A stretch of 64,000 bases of DNA from contig NC_135773.1 in assembly GCF_028453695.1 (NCBI RefSeq), forward strand, positions 17,918,001 through 17,982,000, given 5' to 3'. The DNA is from Augochlora pura. Lineage: Eukaryota; Arthropoda; Insecta; Hymenoptera; Halictidae. Every line of letters begins with the position of its first letter. The first letter of the stretch is position 1. The translations under genes were made by a program, and so were the position numbers. Positions 23,433 through 34,739 of this stretch are shown here, piece after piece. Under the pieces are notes generated by a model that worked only from the letters and a program-made list of their open reading frames with translations, did no database searches and was not told the DNA's origin.

Positions 23433-24265
23433 CAGGGCGTTCCAAAAGTTATTCGCAGATCGAGAAATGAAGGGTTTCCGAGGTCGTTTGAAGCAACTCT
23501 TTGCTTAGCAAAAATACAATTGACGATATTGTTTACGTGTTATTAAAATTCCTCAACATTCCTCAAAATTCCTTCAGGTGTGATTTCGGCGTGCACACCG
23601 TTTGTAAACTAATGTCGGACTTATCCTTCGGAACCTTCCCTCTTTTATGACACGTCTTGGCTATTGAGGCCGAGAGGAGCGAGGTCCTACAATTATTAAG
23701 CAATAAAGTACGCTTTTTCTCCGTAAAAAAATTATTTTAATTCTAAATTGCATACCAGCTGTTAGTAAAAAAACCTGAGCTCAAAAATTTCCGGTTAACA
23801 GTAGGGTATTGGGCCAAGCAATTAGAAAGAGTCTATCGGTGTTGGGACTGTGGGAGTCTGTTGACAGTCTGATGCCAAAAACGGTAACATCGTTGACAAT
23901 GGTACCCCTTGTAATCCGTGGAAATCACGGGAAACAGACTGTCGAACCCTCTTGGCGCCTTGTGCGGACTTAGGCCGCATCAAGTGCCATTGAGAACGGT
24001 ACAGTCACGCTGACTTTTCCCATAAAAGTCAGCGGATACTCTCCAGTCGTACCAGAATCATAAACTGATTTTGTCAAAAGGGTACTAACCAGATTCTCAA
24101 AATGGCATCGACCAAATCGATCGTAGTCTAAACCCAAACGGAAACCATATGTGTGTCACAACATAAACAAAGCCGCGGATTGCATTTGCGCTAAGGAAAA
24201 AGTTACTTGAAATAATTTCAAGTACTCTCCATTTCAGAATTGCTAGACATTTTTGGAACACTCTG
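23433..24265. mobile_element. TA-flanked non-autonomous DNA transposon, 833 bp
   Basis: The left end CAGGGCGTTCCAAAA and the right end, read on -, CAGAGTGTTCCAAAA match at 13 of 15. TA dinucleotides flank both (23431-23432 and 24266-24267). The interior is GC-richer (23790-24060) but shows no intact transposase. It ends about 260 bp before the first PTB exon of ANKS1. Confidence 0.7.
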
Positions 24266-24523
24266 TATATCATACTAGTATAGCTTATACATCTCGTTCA
24301 TTCGCAATGTCGCGTAGACGATTTCATCATTGGCTCAGAGAAATCATCCGAAACTGTCTATATTTATCTAATTATCTGCCTATAGGTATAGTATATGGTC
24401 TATAAAGTACGATACATTGCGAAACAAACATGTCGTCGAACATAAATACTGGAAAAAAAGTTTCGTGGAGTAACGGTAAAGAAGGATTGCTGGTAACGCG
24501 CCCGCATATTCTCGTTTCCGCAG

Positions 24524-24835
24524 AAGACGAACATACAACAGCTGAAGGAGGAGATACGAGAAAAACTGCCGGAAACAACGGCGGAGGGTAATGGCGGCAC
24601 GCCGATAACCGGAACGAATTCGACTACCACGGGCACATTAAGGCACCGCAAAAATAGACCGGCCCCGCAGCCACCCCAGCGACCCAGTTCGCATAATGGG
24701 GCGATCTCGGCACCGGAACAACTCGAGATCAGGGCACCGTCGGAGCTGCTGTTCGGCGTTCCGTCCACCCTGAAGACGCAATGGAGGCACCAGCCAAAAG
24801 CTCTAGTCGCCGGCTGTGTCACGTACGTCGCCAAC
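24524..24835 (+). CDS. ANKS1: ANKS1 exon: proline-rich linker and start of PTB domain
   Basis: The acceptor is CCGCAG at 24518-24523 and the donor GTAAGT at 24836. Length is 312 nt, 104 codons, phase 0-0, residues 276-379. It opens with a short amphipathic helix (KTNIQQLKEEIREKL), then a Thr/Gly-rich stretch. Next is a basic proline motif, HRKNRPAPQPPQRPSSHNG, a likely SH3-binding site. The PTB domain begins after LEIRAPSELLFGVPSTLK with WRHQPKALVAGCVTYVAN. The following exon starts YLGST, reconstituting the 'V.Y.ANYLGS' first strand of the PTB fold. The opposite strand of this exon is also open for 190 codons, but that reading lacks any domain and is a composition effect. Confidence 0.94.
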
Positions 24836-26036
24836 GTAAGTCTAATTGCTTTCCTTCTCCCTCTCTCTCTCTCTCTTCTCCTTTTTCTTGGCTCGTTACC
24901 GCTAGCATACCGTCGTGAGATCACAGCCGAATCTTCCTGACACTTTTGGTCATTGACGGGGATAACATACATTAGTGCACAGTCGATGCAAAGAATATTT
25001 GTACAAAATATTTGGCAAAAAGTTAAGATTAAGAAATACTTCTCTATCGAAGGGGAAAGTTATCTTAAAATTTTCTGTATATCCCTCTCGAAATTTTTGG
25101 AAAATATTTTGCATATAACATACTAGTTGATTTACATAAAATATTCTAGTTGATTTGCATAGAATATTAAAGTTAATTTTTGTGGATTAAGAATAGATAA
25201 ATAAACTGCCCGTACGCTACATTGTAGAAAGTAGATTTTAATTCGAGATTTGACAAAACTTTTTTATTCGGATGTCCCAGTAGTTGCCAACTGTGACGAT
25301 CAGCAATTAAAGTGCTACTATACGAGAAAGAATTTCGGATACAACAAATAACTCCGCCATTTTGTCTGATTTTACTTTTGAAAAGTTACTAAACAAAGCG
25401 GAAACTTAGCAAACGTTAACTATTTCTTAACGTCTTGAGTGGTGTCATTCCTTAAAACGAAATAAATTTTGTATAGTTGTATCAAGCGATCTAAATTTTT
25501 TTGGATGTTATACAATTTAAAATATTGTGTTTTTTAATCTATTCATTTAGTTTTATCCTTTTAACTGTTTGCATGCTAATCTATTGGTATCGTGGATTTG
25601 ACTAAGCATCTATCTCACCGTTATATAATAAATAATAATAACAGTAATGATTATGCCTATACCTTTTAATAAGATAATTTCATTTTTCTGTCTCAAATTG
25701 AGTCAACTTTCTAATCATGTTCGAAAGCAGTTTTTCGTTCCTCCTGAACAACATGTGTGCCACAATTATTAGCAGTTCTTTCTTTCTTTTCGTAATAACG
25801 CTAATTAATTAAAAATAATAACTCGAGATTTTTTAATTCTTTTAATCTTTTTACTGTTTTAAATTGCAACTACACAACTTTACCAAAATAGATAAAATCC
25901 ATAGCATGGATTTAAACATTTCCCGAATTCAACACTCCACCAAAATATCGATAATTCAAACTGTCAATTTACAGTTGAATGATTTACCGCGTAATTCTAG
26001 AGACAGCGTATTTTTTTTTGTTTCAAAATCGCACAG

Positions 26037-26195
26037 TATCTGGGCTCCACTGTCGTGAAAGAACTGCGTGGCACTGAATCTACAAAGAAGTCTATACAGA
26101 AGCTGAAGAAAACATGCCGCGAGCCGAGAGTCACTCCTGACATCACTTTGGCCATTTCTTTTCGCGGCGTTCGTTTCCTGAATACGGTTACTAAC
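26037..26195 (+). CDS. ANKS1: ANKS1 exon: PTB core
   Basis: The acceptor is CACAG ending at 26036 after a run of nine or more T, and the donor GTAAGA at 26196. Length is 159 nt, 53 codons, phase 0-0, residues 380-432. It encodes YLGSTVVKELRGTESTKKSI then QKLKKTCREP, the first PTB strand and helix. It then encodes PDITLAISFRGVRFLN, strands 2-3. In PTB domains of the Dab/Shc/Numb type the YLGS and 'G+EST..SI..LK' elements form the first strand and the helix next to the peptide groove that binds NPXY tails (family knowledge). The conserved glycine and serine of YLGS are present and nothing is broken. Confidence 0.95.
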
Positions 26196-26547
26196 GTAAG
26201 ATATCGTTCTCTAGTGAAATTAAAAATAAATTGTGCAACACACGTTACTGTTAATCCTTCATGCCAACTTACAAAAGCGCTGATCGTTTTCAAAAGTCGT
26301 TATCTTCCAGAATTGAAATTATATTTCAGATTTCTTAAATTCAGCTTCGTTTAAGGATAATATGAAATTAGATTAGAGCCATTTAAAAAAGTAAACAATA
26401 CAATGTATTCCATTTGATCGGTCTTTTTTTAAATACTTGTCAAATTTTTGTGCGAATTGGTTCCTAAAGGATTAACATTGTAACATTAACATTGTAGCCT
26501 AGATTCGATTGATGTGTTTTTGCATTTGGAATAATAAAAATCGATAG

Positions 26548-26685
26548 GATCCCATTTGCGTGCACGAGATTCGCAATATTCACTGCGCCTGCCAGGACGC
26601 CGATGATCTTACCCACTTCGCGTATATCACCAAGGACCACGACAGCCCAACCCACTTTTGTCACGTCTTTTGTGTGCCGACAATG
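26548..26685 (+). CDS. ANKS1: ANKS1 exon: PTB middle strands
   Basis: The acceptor is GATAG ending at 26547 and the donor GTAAGT at 26686. Length is 138 nt, 46 codons, phase 0-0, residues 433-478. It encodes DPICVHEIRNIHCACQDADD, then LTHFAYITKD and THFCHVFCVPT. 'I.+I..C..D..D...FAYI' followed by 'CHVF' is the classic PTB strand 4-7 pattern. The domain is completed by the helix encoded at the start of the next coding exon. The preceding intron is only 352 nt. Confidence 0.95.
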
Positions 26686-27654
26686 GTAAGTCGATGTATA
26701 TTTCACGTAATGATCACGATTTCGGAAGATGTCGAATTTGAACCAGTGTCTATTAGAGTTGACTTACAACTCCTTTAATACCGGTAATAAAACTGCAAAT
26801 ATTTCTTTCCTTCATAATTTATTTATAGCTAAATCAGCTAGGAAGCAAACTTCATAACCATTTAACTCTTTCAACTAAGATTTGTTGTTCTTCTTGGTCA
26901 CTAATTAATTTATAGACGAGAAAGGAATTTATATTTATTGCGTGTCAATCTTTACTTTAATGTTCAAAGGATTTAAAGAAAGTGCTTGATTAAGATCTGC
27001 ATTTGGTAGATTATGTGCGAATACTTCGTAACTACTCTGGCATATTGTTAAAGTACAACAATTCATGATGGTTCACCTCAGGTACTAGTTCAAATTGGAT
27101 TATTCCCCCTAATTTGTAATTGTAAATTCAAGGACTTATCCAAATTCAAGAAAGTGTAGTCAGGGAGGAAGTTATTGTGTTATAGTATTAGATAACAGAT
27201 CACTGCCTATTCTTCATTTTACCATAAATACGAATAGCTTTTATTCGGGATAATTTTGGGTACAATTATTCATTGTACTTAGTAGCGTTCTATATAGAAT
27301 GGAGTAGTTTCCCTTTTTAGTTGACAATAGAGCACATGGTAGCAAAAGGCTATTCAAAACATCGCGTACTATCCGGCAGCACGCACTTAGTACATTAATT
27401 CAAACCAAACCAAACTTGTCTTTCGATTCAATCTCAGCTGTGTACCAGCACCGTCGTAACATGCACATCATTCGTATCCCGTGAAAGCCGTTCACAATAG
27501 AGTTCGAAAGTAAGACAAAGAAACTGGAGCAACCGCGTCTAACTTCCCGTTTTCAAATCTTCTTGCAACACGAACGAAAAGGGAGACGCAGCCTGTTCCA
27601 GTTGCGCTGCTCGCTTCTGCGCGAAATGTACGATGCGAGACTTGCCTGTTCTAG

Positions 27655-28269
27655 GACCAAGCGACAGAGGTGATTCTAACTCTAGGCCAAGCGTTCGAGG
27701 TAGCTTACCAAATGGCGCTGAGGGACAAGTTAGGTGGTCACACGGTCCGATCGCAGTCCGCGAACCAATTGATCGCGTTCTCTACGAAATTACCAGCGAC
27801 TACCAAGTTACCGGCGCCGCCTGATTCCGCGGCTGACCCAGGTCGCGAGCAGGAGCAGCCGCCAGCGACGGGACCAGGCTTAAACTCGTGCAACAACGCA
27901 ACAACGAGGTTAAAGATGAGGTCGAAATCGATCATTCAAGCGAACCCGATCATCCAGGTGCCCAGTCCTGCGCAGGACGTGAACTCGAACTCCAGCTCCG
28001 GCTCGAGCACCACCGCGAATTGCACATCGAGCTCGAATCCTGCGACCAGCCCGAGCACCAATTCCGTCAGCAGCTCGAATTCGAACACCAGCACGAATCA
28101 GACCGCCAAGCCACTCGTCACTCACGGGCGGTCTCACTCGGTGAACGATATCAAGCTGAACGGCAACCAGCTGAAGCTAGCGCCCGTGCCCGTCGACGAC
28201 ATCGGCATAGGTGTCAAGGACATGAAGCCTGGTTCAAGGGCGCCGATTGCTCTATCGGAAGAACTCTAG
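27655..28269 (+). CDS. ANKS1: ANKS1 last coding exon: PTB C-terminal helix and Ser/Asn-rich tail
   Basis: The acceptor is TTCTAG ending at 27654. The open frame runs to TAG at 28267-28269, 204 codons, residues 479-682. It starts DQATEVILTLGQAFEVAYQM, the long amphipathic C-terminal helix that caps the PTB groove. The tail is disordered: a Pro/Ala segment, then a Ser/Asn/Thr-rich stretch, then VTHGRSHSVNDIKL, whose RSHS resembles a basophilic-kinase or 14-3-3-type site (inference). It ends ALSEEL. No further downstream exon is needed because the frame closes. An alternative +1 frame (27888-28364) is open and Gln/Glu-rich by virtue of codon bias only; it does not contain a domain. Confidence 0.93.
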   Translation, partial: DQATEVILTLGQAFEVAYQMALRDKLGGHTVRSQSANQLIAFSTKLPATTKLPAPPDSAADPGREQEQPPATGPGLNSCNNATTRLKMRSKSIIQANPIIQVPSPAQDVNSNSSSGSSTTANCTSSSNPATSPSTNSVSSSNSNTSTNQTAKPLVTHGRSHSVNDIKLNGNQLKLAPVPVDDIGIGVKDMKPGSRAPIALSEEL

Positions 28270-30077
28270 ATAGATCGTCGACAGGTTCTCAGAATCATGG
28301 AAAGTTTTCCCCTTGCTACGAAACTGTTCTAGACCTGGTCTGGACCCGGCAAGCCATCCTCTAACTTCTGCCGGCAGGCGATCCTCGTTCGAACGATGGA
28401 TTTTCGAAGTTTCCAGCTAGTGTGCTTCGACAGAGGTTGGCACAATACGTGCGCCGATTTTCCTGCAGCGATAGTGGTGCTTCCACTTGCTGTACGGAGC
28501 TGGATATTGTCCCAGATGAAGCGATCGCGATCGCTTCTCTTTTGGATCGCTCTATGCGACGATCACTCGGGGCACCGGTGAACCGTCTACCCGGTACCTT
28601 TTTATCTCTCGAACTTTTGTAGTAACGATATACACGTGTGGTCGCGTTTCGTCGTACTTCGACAGTTTGTATGAACACTTTTTCCCGGGGCGAGTCACGG
28701 AGGGCCTCGCGGCGGCTCAGGTAAGTGGACGACTCCGTCGAATCATGCTTTGCCAAATTCCACACTTACGGGACCGTGTCCGACCGACCTTCGAACAGCG
28801 ACACTGTGATTCTCCGCATCGAGAGTATTAGAAGAAGACTCGTCTGGAAGGCAATCGAGTGCTCACCTTTTACACGTTTCTCGCGTGATCGCGTGGCGAG
28901 ACTGACAGGTACCCGGAAACAACGAATTCGAAACGAACTTTGTTACAATCACTCAGCTCCCGCGGCGTGTTGCGTTCATCCTGAATATTCTGTCAGCTCG
29001 AATTGTTGTGACAGACTGCCTATCAATCGTTGAGATTAATAGGAAAGGACAAGTAGCTTAAAATGTTCTCGAGGCTACGTTTGATAAGTCTAACCGAGGA
29101 GACTGTAGACAGCTTCTAGATTGTTGCATTACGAATTCAAATTCGTAACAACTCGAGCAATTATAAAAGCCACGTTGGTTTTTATAATTGCAGTTAATGT
29201 TAATTACTCTTATTTTGTGTACCAACATGAAATTCGATACTCAGCGATGTTTCTCTATTCAATAAAAGATGATGCACGAAGCGTGATATTTCTAGCAACT
29301 AGTGAATACATTTGGATGGAACTTGATTGTCCAACCAGTTTCCCGTTTACAAAATGTTGTTTCTCATTGAAATTTCAGCGACAGAATAGTCAGGATGAAT
29401 GAAACAGACTGCGGCCACGAAAACGCGACTGTTCCTGGCGAACGTTCTCACCGCGCGAAGCGCGTCTATCACGATCAGTATTATTCGACTAAAATAATGC
29501 TCCTGACACCGTAGATATTTTCTAGTTGTACGCACGATCTTTTGTCGGTACAGATGAGTGAGGAACGTAACATCGATGTCTCGCCTAAATTAACTAAAGG
29601 AAAAAAAAAACGAAAAACAAAAGTGAAAACCGAAAAAAATAGAGCTGGAGATGGAATATCCCTCCCTGCGGCTCGTAAAAAAATCGATCGACACACGTGC
29701 ACACGTACACAGTCATACACACCCAACAACACACCCGTCCGCACGTACGCACAGACACGACACGGAAACAAAAAGGAAAAGAAAAATGCACATTCCCACG
29801 ACAAAACGACACAGGCGAGTTGACAAATTCCAGTATGCTCAATTTTTGAACCCGAATAAGTAAGTACCAATGTTTGGACGCAACATGGTCCAACCATTTT
29901 ATGGGCCCGGTCCCGGTTCCTCGACCGTCCTAGCGAGGAGCACACTCCTAAAGCAATCAGATCGCCAAACCTTCAACCATCAAGGCTCAACCATTTCCCG
30001 TATACAGTTACCACGTTTTAAAATATATGTATTACACATTAACTATCGGGGACCGTTTTAACCGTTCCCGAAGTGAC

Positions 30078-30910
30078 AGATGCTGAGCTTGTGCAGCATG
30101 CACCGCTTGCATGACGGTACGAAAGGCAGTGGCACGCCTGCTACAATTTTCATGCAGTGCTGTCAGCATGTCAGCACGTAACTATTGCATGGTCATGTCT
30201 GTCAAGTCCCTCGCTGCTCTGGGCCAGCCGGATCTTTCTTGTGTGCGTCGGAATCTTCGATCTTCATGTTGTGCCAATGACACAGCATCATCTCCTGCGA
30301 TTAGAAAAGGAGGGGTGGCATTTTCATCAGGTAGTATAAACTACTGACCTGTCACTTCCGCCATGCGACGATTATTCATGACATTCAATTTTTTTCATTC
30401 GCTATTTCGTAGAGGCTAGTTTCTAGCATTTTCAGTTGATGTTCCCCAGGGGTGCACATTGAGCTAGCCTGGCCTCTATAACCTGCAAAAGCTGCTGCCT
30501 TTATAAGTTCACGTTTGATGTAGGTGCACAGAAAAGATAGATCGGCATATTGACGGATTTGAACTGTGGATCGTATTATTGAACTGAAAGGATTTCTTAG
30601 AAGGTTTCACACTGGTGCCATCGATGATGTGAAGTTGCCAAAGGGGACCCCTTTAGACAAGAGTAGAACTACATAAAAAAATCCTAACTACCTAATGAAG
30701 ATGCCGCCCCTCCTGTTCTAATCGCAGGAGATGATGCTACGCCATTAGCACAACATGAAGATAGAAGATTCCGACGCACACAAGAATGATCCGACGGGAC
30801 CATACAATTGTCACGTGCCGACGCGCTAACAGCATTGCATGAAAATTGTAGCAGGCATACCACTGCCTTTCGTGCCGTCATGCAAGCGATGCATGCTGCA
30901 CAACTAACGA
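30078..30910. repeat. Long inverted repeat (arms about 225-265 bp)
   Basis: The left arm (30078-30340) and the right arm (30685-30910) are reverse complements at roughly 85% identity by eye. The left arm carries an extra segment of about 30 nt (near 30195-30228). The spacer is about 345 nt. Read on the + strand, the right arm contains an open stretch, DALTALHENCSRHTTAFRAV then MQAMHAAQL, so the arms probably derive from a transposon ORF; the family is not recognised. If the 3' UTR call is right, a transcript would fold into a long imperfect dsRNA. Confidence 0.8.
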
Positions 30911-31895
30911 CTGATGAGACTTTGAGGCTGAATTGTTCTTTCGTTACCTCCCCTTCCCGAGAGACCGTGGACAACGATCGATTTATCGTCCGCGTTCAAT
31001 TACTTTTCTTCCACGATCGATTCTGCCGCGTCGTTACGAGTCGCCATCGTACTTTCGACGTTTCATCACCCAAGACTGACAACCTTCGCTTCGTTTTGTA
31101 TTCCAGGTGTTAAGGTTACGTATAAAGACATAACGCGTATACACACGACACGGATAATTACACAGAGACAGGACGGTTATCACAGAAAGACAGACATACA
31201 TATTATTGTATTATAAAGAACAGGAAAAGGGAAAGCAAACGAACGAAGAAAGAGGAAGCTCTCCGTAGCTAGCGTATTTACTCCAGTGCTAATTCGACGA
31301 ACCTCGCGATTAGGAAACGAAACTATACCACGAAGCGGTACCAAATATCTATCTAATACGCATACGTATACACATATATTTAAATACTCTATGGAGTCAA
31401 TATGAAGGCTCTCTGTAACGTAAGGATCCCCAAGTTGGATGTCTACGCAAGAGCGAATGGACCGAGACAAGCTCGAAACTTCCGTCGAATTTCACGAGTA
31501 AACTGTGTTTAATATCGACAGGCTTAATGAAGCAGTTGCGAGGGAAACACAGCAGAGACAGCAGATTATCGTAGAAACGGGCGTTCGATAGGAGATATCG
31601 AAAACAGTGATTACCGTTGTGTCAATCGGAAGTTCCTTGCTACGTGAATCCGACGAGTCTCGGCTTCGATTCGGTTGGACCCAAGGTGTCATAAAGTAGT
31701 ATCGTCGAGCAACGCGTAGCATCGTAACTCCGTTCTTTCAGGGAGCAGGCCTAACGACTTCGTAGATATCGAATGGAACCGAGGAGTGTTGCGGACGGAG
31801 AAAGAGAACCTGCTGTCGAATGGTGCCGGTGCCATTTTTTTTGGTACTCCGTATACGCTTAGATTGCTCCGTAGCGAAACCAAAGATTGCATGTA

Positions 31896-31903
31896 TGTAC
31901 ATA
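31896..31903 (+). promoter_or_regulatory. Pumilio-type motif TGTACATA
   Basis: Matches the TGTANATA Pumilio/PUF consensus. Two more (TGTAAATA at 33962-33969 and TGTACATA at 34544-34551) lie in the same putative 3' UTR. Significance depends on this region being transcribed. Confidence 0.4.
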
Positions 31904-32035
31904 GAAGCGAGGGATCGTAGGATCGAGCAACGAACAGCCGGATCGATCGACTAGCCCGGATCGAGGAGGCTGGACTAGGTCCGCCGTCGGTGATAGAGCG
32001 GAAACAGAGGACGAACGGAACACGAGATACTGCCA

Positions 32036-32041
32036 AATAAA
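32036..32041 (+). terminator. Candidate poly(A) signal AATAAA
   Basis: This is a canonical hexamer in the putative ANKS1 3' UTR, followed within 40 nt by a GT-rich stretch (gcgtgggtatacgcac...tttgt). It is a possible proximal cleavage site giving a UTR of about 3.8 kb. Position only; not verified. Confidence 0.35.
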
Positions 32042-33961
32042 CACACTACAAAATACCGCGTGGGTATACGCACACTTTGTATTCGTCACGTTTAGACGTC
32101 GTAGGTAATTATGTATACAGGATTACGCGGTAAGGTGAACGGTAGAGGCGGCGATCCGCGGGCATCGTGATAACAGTCATTTCGCGCCGCAGAGTTGTAA
32201 TTATATGTGTATCCTCTACGCACCGATGTATTTCGCGTAGCGCAGCTATCGTAGAAACAGTAGTATTTCGAAGTAGATCAGCACATTTTCCTCGATGTGT
32301 CAGTAAATACCAGGTAAGGAAGTGACTCGTTCGCGAACTTAGTAGTCGCAGAACGAATAGTGGCGAAAATCGTGGGCTCGTTAAACGGTTTGCTGTCCGA
32401 CAGCGTCAACGAGTTTGACAAAATAACTATAGTTTGGTCGCGAGACGAATTCCTTGAGGAATGCTTTCGACCACGTATAGCTGGCAACTTGACCCGAATA
32501 CCGATAGTTTTTTGATAATAATCATTCGTCGGCGGCGGCGAACGTTTTCGAATTTGTTCCACGGGAGGATCCACGTTGTGACGGGCTTGTTGCGTTTTAT
32601 AATTGAACGCCGCGATTGAACTTCTTGATCGGCTGAAAGCGTTACAATAAAGTCTGATATTTCGAATGGCTTTGGAACGCGTTCACGTAAGATCACGGTG
32701 AAAGAAGGAGAAGTGCACGGACTTCGTCCCTATTTTTACGATCTCGAAAGTTTACTTTCGACGTAGTTCGCCAGGTGCTCTAACAAAGCTTTCGTACACT
32801 CGATGAGAGTTTCTACTGCGTGCGCGAGTACGCGCTACAAATATAATTTAAAAAAAGTAAGTTATCGGTCAGCACCGATGGCAACATAGCAACTGTCGCG
32901 GGAACTTCAGGAAGAAAATGTTTAGTGTCGCGGAAAACTTGTGCTGGGGTAATCGTAGTCGGTCCATCTCTCCTTCTTACACCGTGCGCAAGATTCGCCG
33001 TTGGTTTTGTTGATCGAAGTATTTTTTTATGATTTTCTACGCGGATAGTAAATTTGTCGATTTTGGGGCAACTTTCGGAACACAGATTCCGACGAATTTT
33101 TCACAGCGCGCAACGTTTTCGGTATCCGAGAGATTCTGCTGTTCCGTAGAAACAATTTACGGTCACAGTAAGGACGATTAGTACAAATCACTTAAGTAAT
33201 CGTGAAATCGAAGACGCGAACGGCCGAGTTCGCCAAGTGTGCGAGTAGCCGATCGTCTTGACCGCTCGCGTGATTAATCAGTCGAATCGTTCGGTGCTCC
33301 GGTGTTCGGCGATCGGATGCTTCAACACTTGAGAACTCGGACACGCGAGTGTTTGAATTGTTCGATACACCGATTCGTTTCATACTTGAAGTTTTCGAGT
33401 ATTTGGATACCTTAGGACTCGGATGCCCGAGTGCTCGGGCGTTCGGAAGCAAATTAGCGCTTCGATTTAGCAAGCGAGCGCGACCCGAAACACCAAAACG
33501 TCACGCTATATCGACAATAGAGTTCGGCGTTACGCGAATAAAATTTTATTCGGATAATATTTCGAATAGATTCTTCGAGCAAACTTTTGACTAACTCCTT
33601 GCAATAAAATTTGATTCGTTCGAATAAAACATGTCCAACTCTAATCGATAAGTATACCGTGGCCGACGTCCATCCGTTTCGCCGTGTTACGACGCATTCA
33701 TAGATTCATTTTCGAATCCATAGAAACGCAGATACTGCGCCGAGCTTTCTTTCACGATACTATTCGCGACTGGGAGCAACAATCATTTCATCCATCAACG
33801 AACAATAGGAGTTTGCGGCGGACGCAACCTCGCAGGTGCCAACGATGGAGCCCGTTTTTATATCCGATCGTCACACGTGTTCGAGCCGATTTCATGATCC
33901 GTGTTCTTGTTGTCGAGGCGCTCGCCCGAGAGTAGCCGGCGAACGTCGTTCGCCGATCGAT

Positions 33962-33969
33962 TGTAAATA
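33962..33969 (+). promoter_or_regulatory. Pumilio-type motif TGTAAATA
   Basis: Exact PUF consensus in the putative ANKS1 3' UTR, upstream of the 34670 poly(A) signal. Confidence 0.4.
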
Positions 33970-34543
33970 GACGTAGTATCGAGCAGCGGGGATCGGTAGC
34001 CGTTTTGTTTCGCGGACTGTACATTATCTTCCAGATCGTCGGGAGACGTTTCAACCGCTCGACACACCGGACGCAATAGATAGACGCATGAAATAATTTA
34101 TTTCCTTCCAGGGTCGTCGATACGGGTCGATGCAAACGCGGCACCGTAATCGCGATACGACAGAGGTATCTATATAATACAGCATTTAACGATTAAGTAT
34201 TTATATGAGTAACGACCGAGTAAACTTTAGTTGTACGACCATAGATATTCGATAAAGGTCTAGACCGATCCGAGTGGTATCGCGACGAGTTTGTAGAGAG
34301 CTCGAGCCTGCCGATCGCGAGAGGATACTCGTTCACGGACCAAGCGACGACGAGGCGAAGCCGAAAGCGAAAGTGAAAATCGGTGGACGATCGGTAGCGC
34401 GTGAACCAACGAGTCACGACGTATTTAGAGGCGTGTCCGAGACTTGGCCACCGAGACGGATACCGTTAATCTCGAATAAGCTTTGTTTCTCGTGAGTAGC
34501 GAGGTAGACGATTTACCGTAACGATACAGGTGCGAGAAGTAAA

Positions 34544-34551
34544 TGTACATA
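34544..34551 (+). promoter_or_regulatory. Pumilio-type motif TGTACATA
   Basis: Third exact PUF consensus, about 120 nt before the candidate distal poly(A) signal, a typical location for functional 3' UTR sites. Confidence 0.4.
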
Positions 34552-34669
34552 GGTGTGTGGTTAAAAACTAGAACGTCCTACAGCGATCACCGTGAATCAG
34601 TTCACTGCAACGATACCAAAGAAACGGTCGAGGCAACCTCCTAATTGTACATTAGACCACTTGTGTGTG

Positions 34670-34675
34670 ATTAAA
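34670..34675 (+). terminator. Candidate distal poly(A) signal ATTAAA
   Basis: This is the common variant hexamer, with a GT-rich downstream element at about 34708-34722 at the right distance. It is the best candidate for the distal end of the ANKS1 transcript seen in this window. Confidence 0.35.
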
Positions 34676-34739
34676 CTGACATATACTGATTATTCCGATG
34701 GCTTCCATGTGTTGTTGATTTTCGCGAATCACCTTCTGT

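Larger units (their letters stand above)
10893..28269 (+). other. ANKS1: ANKS1-type scaffold gene, 3' part (7 coding exons)
   Basis: Gene-level entry. Seven exons join in frame: introns are 11211-12625 (phase 1), 12754-14789, 15168-24523, 24836-26036, 26196-26547 and 26686-27654 (all phase 0), each with GT at the donor and AG at the acceptor. The joined product is 682 residues with SAM1 (about 121-179), SAM2 (about 193-250), an RPAPQPPQRP proline motif and a PTB domain (about 360-503). SAM-SAM-PTB order is the signature of the ANKS1A (Odin)/ANKS1B (AIDA-1) family; its insect member is CG4393. Family knowledge: these are cytoplasmic or synaptic adaptors that bind receptor tyrosine kinases, Eph receptors or APP-like tails. 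The first exon begins in phase 1, so at least one upstream exon exists; the family's N-terminal ankyrin repeats were not found in 1-10892. The 9.4-kb intron separating the SAM and PTB exons contains GC-rich islands that could hold an internal promoter (inference). Confidence 0.9.
28270..34700 (+). other. Probable long 3' UTR of ANKS1
   Basis: There is no exon-like open frame after the stop at 28269, yet the sequence stays GC-richer and CpG-richer than the introns for more than 6 kb. Possible poly(A) signals are AATAAA at 29271, 32036 and 33537, and ATTAAA at 34670. The last is followed about 35 nt later by a GT-rich stretch (tgtgttgttgatttt), the usual downstream element. Three Pumilio-type motifs occur at 31896, 33962 and 34544. 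Long 3' UTRs are common for neuronal adaptor genes (general knowledge). The end is uncertain: similar composition continues to about 36.2 kb, and another TGTACATA lies at 37385. Confidence 0.45.

Noticed and set aside
24400..24972. 190-codon minus-strand frame
   Set aside because: Antisense shadow of the ANKS1 PTB exon 24524-24835; no domain, and the plus strand carries a clear splice-bounded PTB start.
27888..28364. 158-codon plus frame rich in Gln/Glu
   Set aside because: Out-of-phase reading of the Ser/Asn-rich ANKS1 tail; the in-phase reading continues the PTB helix.
33300..33450. Apparent degenerate tandem repeats of tcgagt/actcgg type
   Set aside because: Only loose similarity between units; could not define a period.
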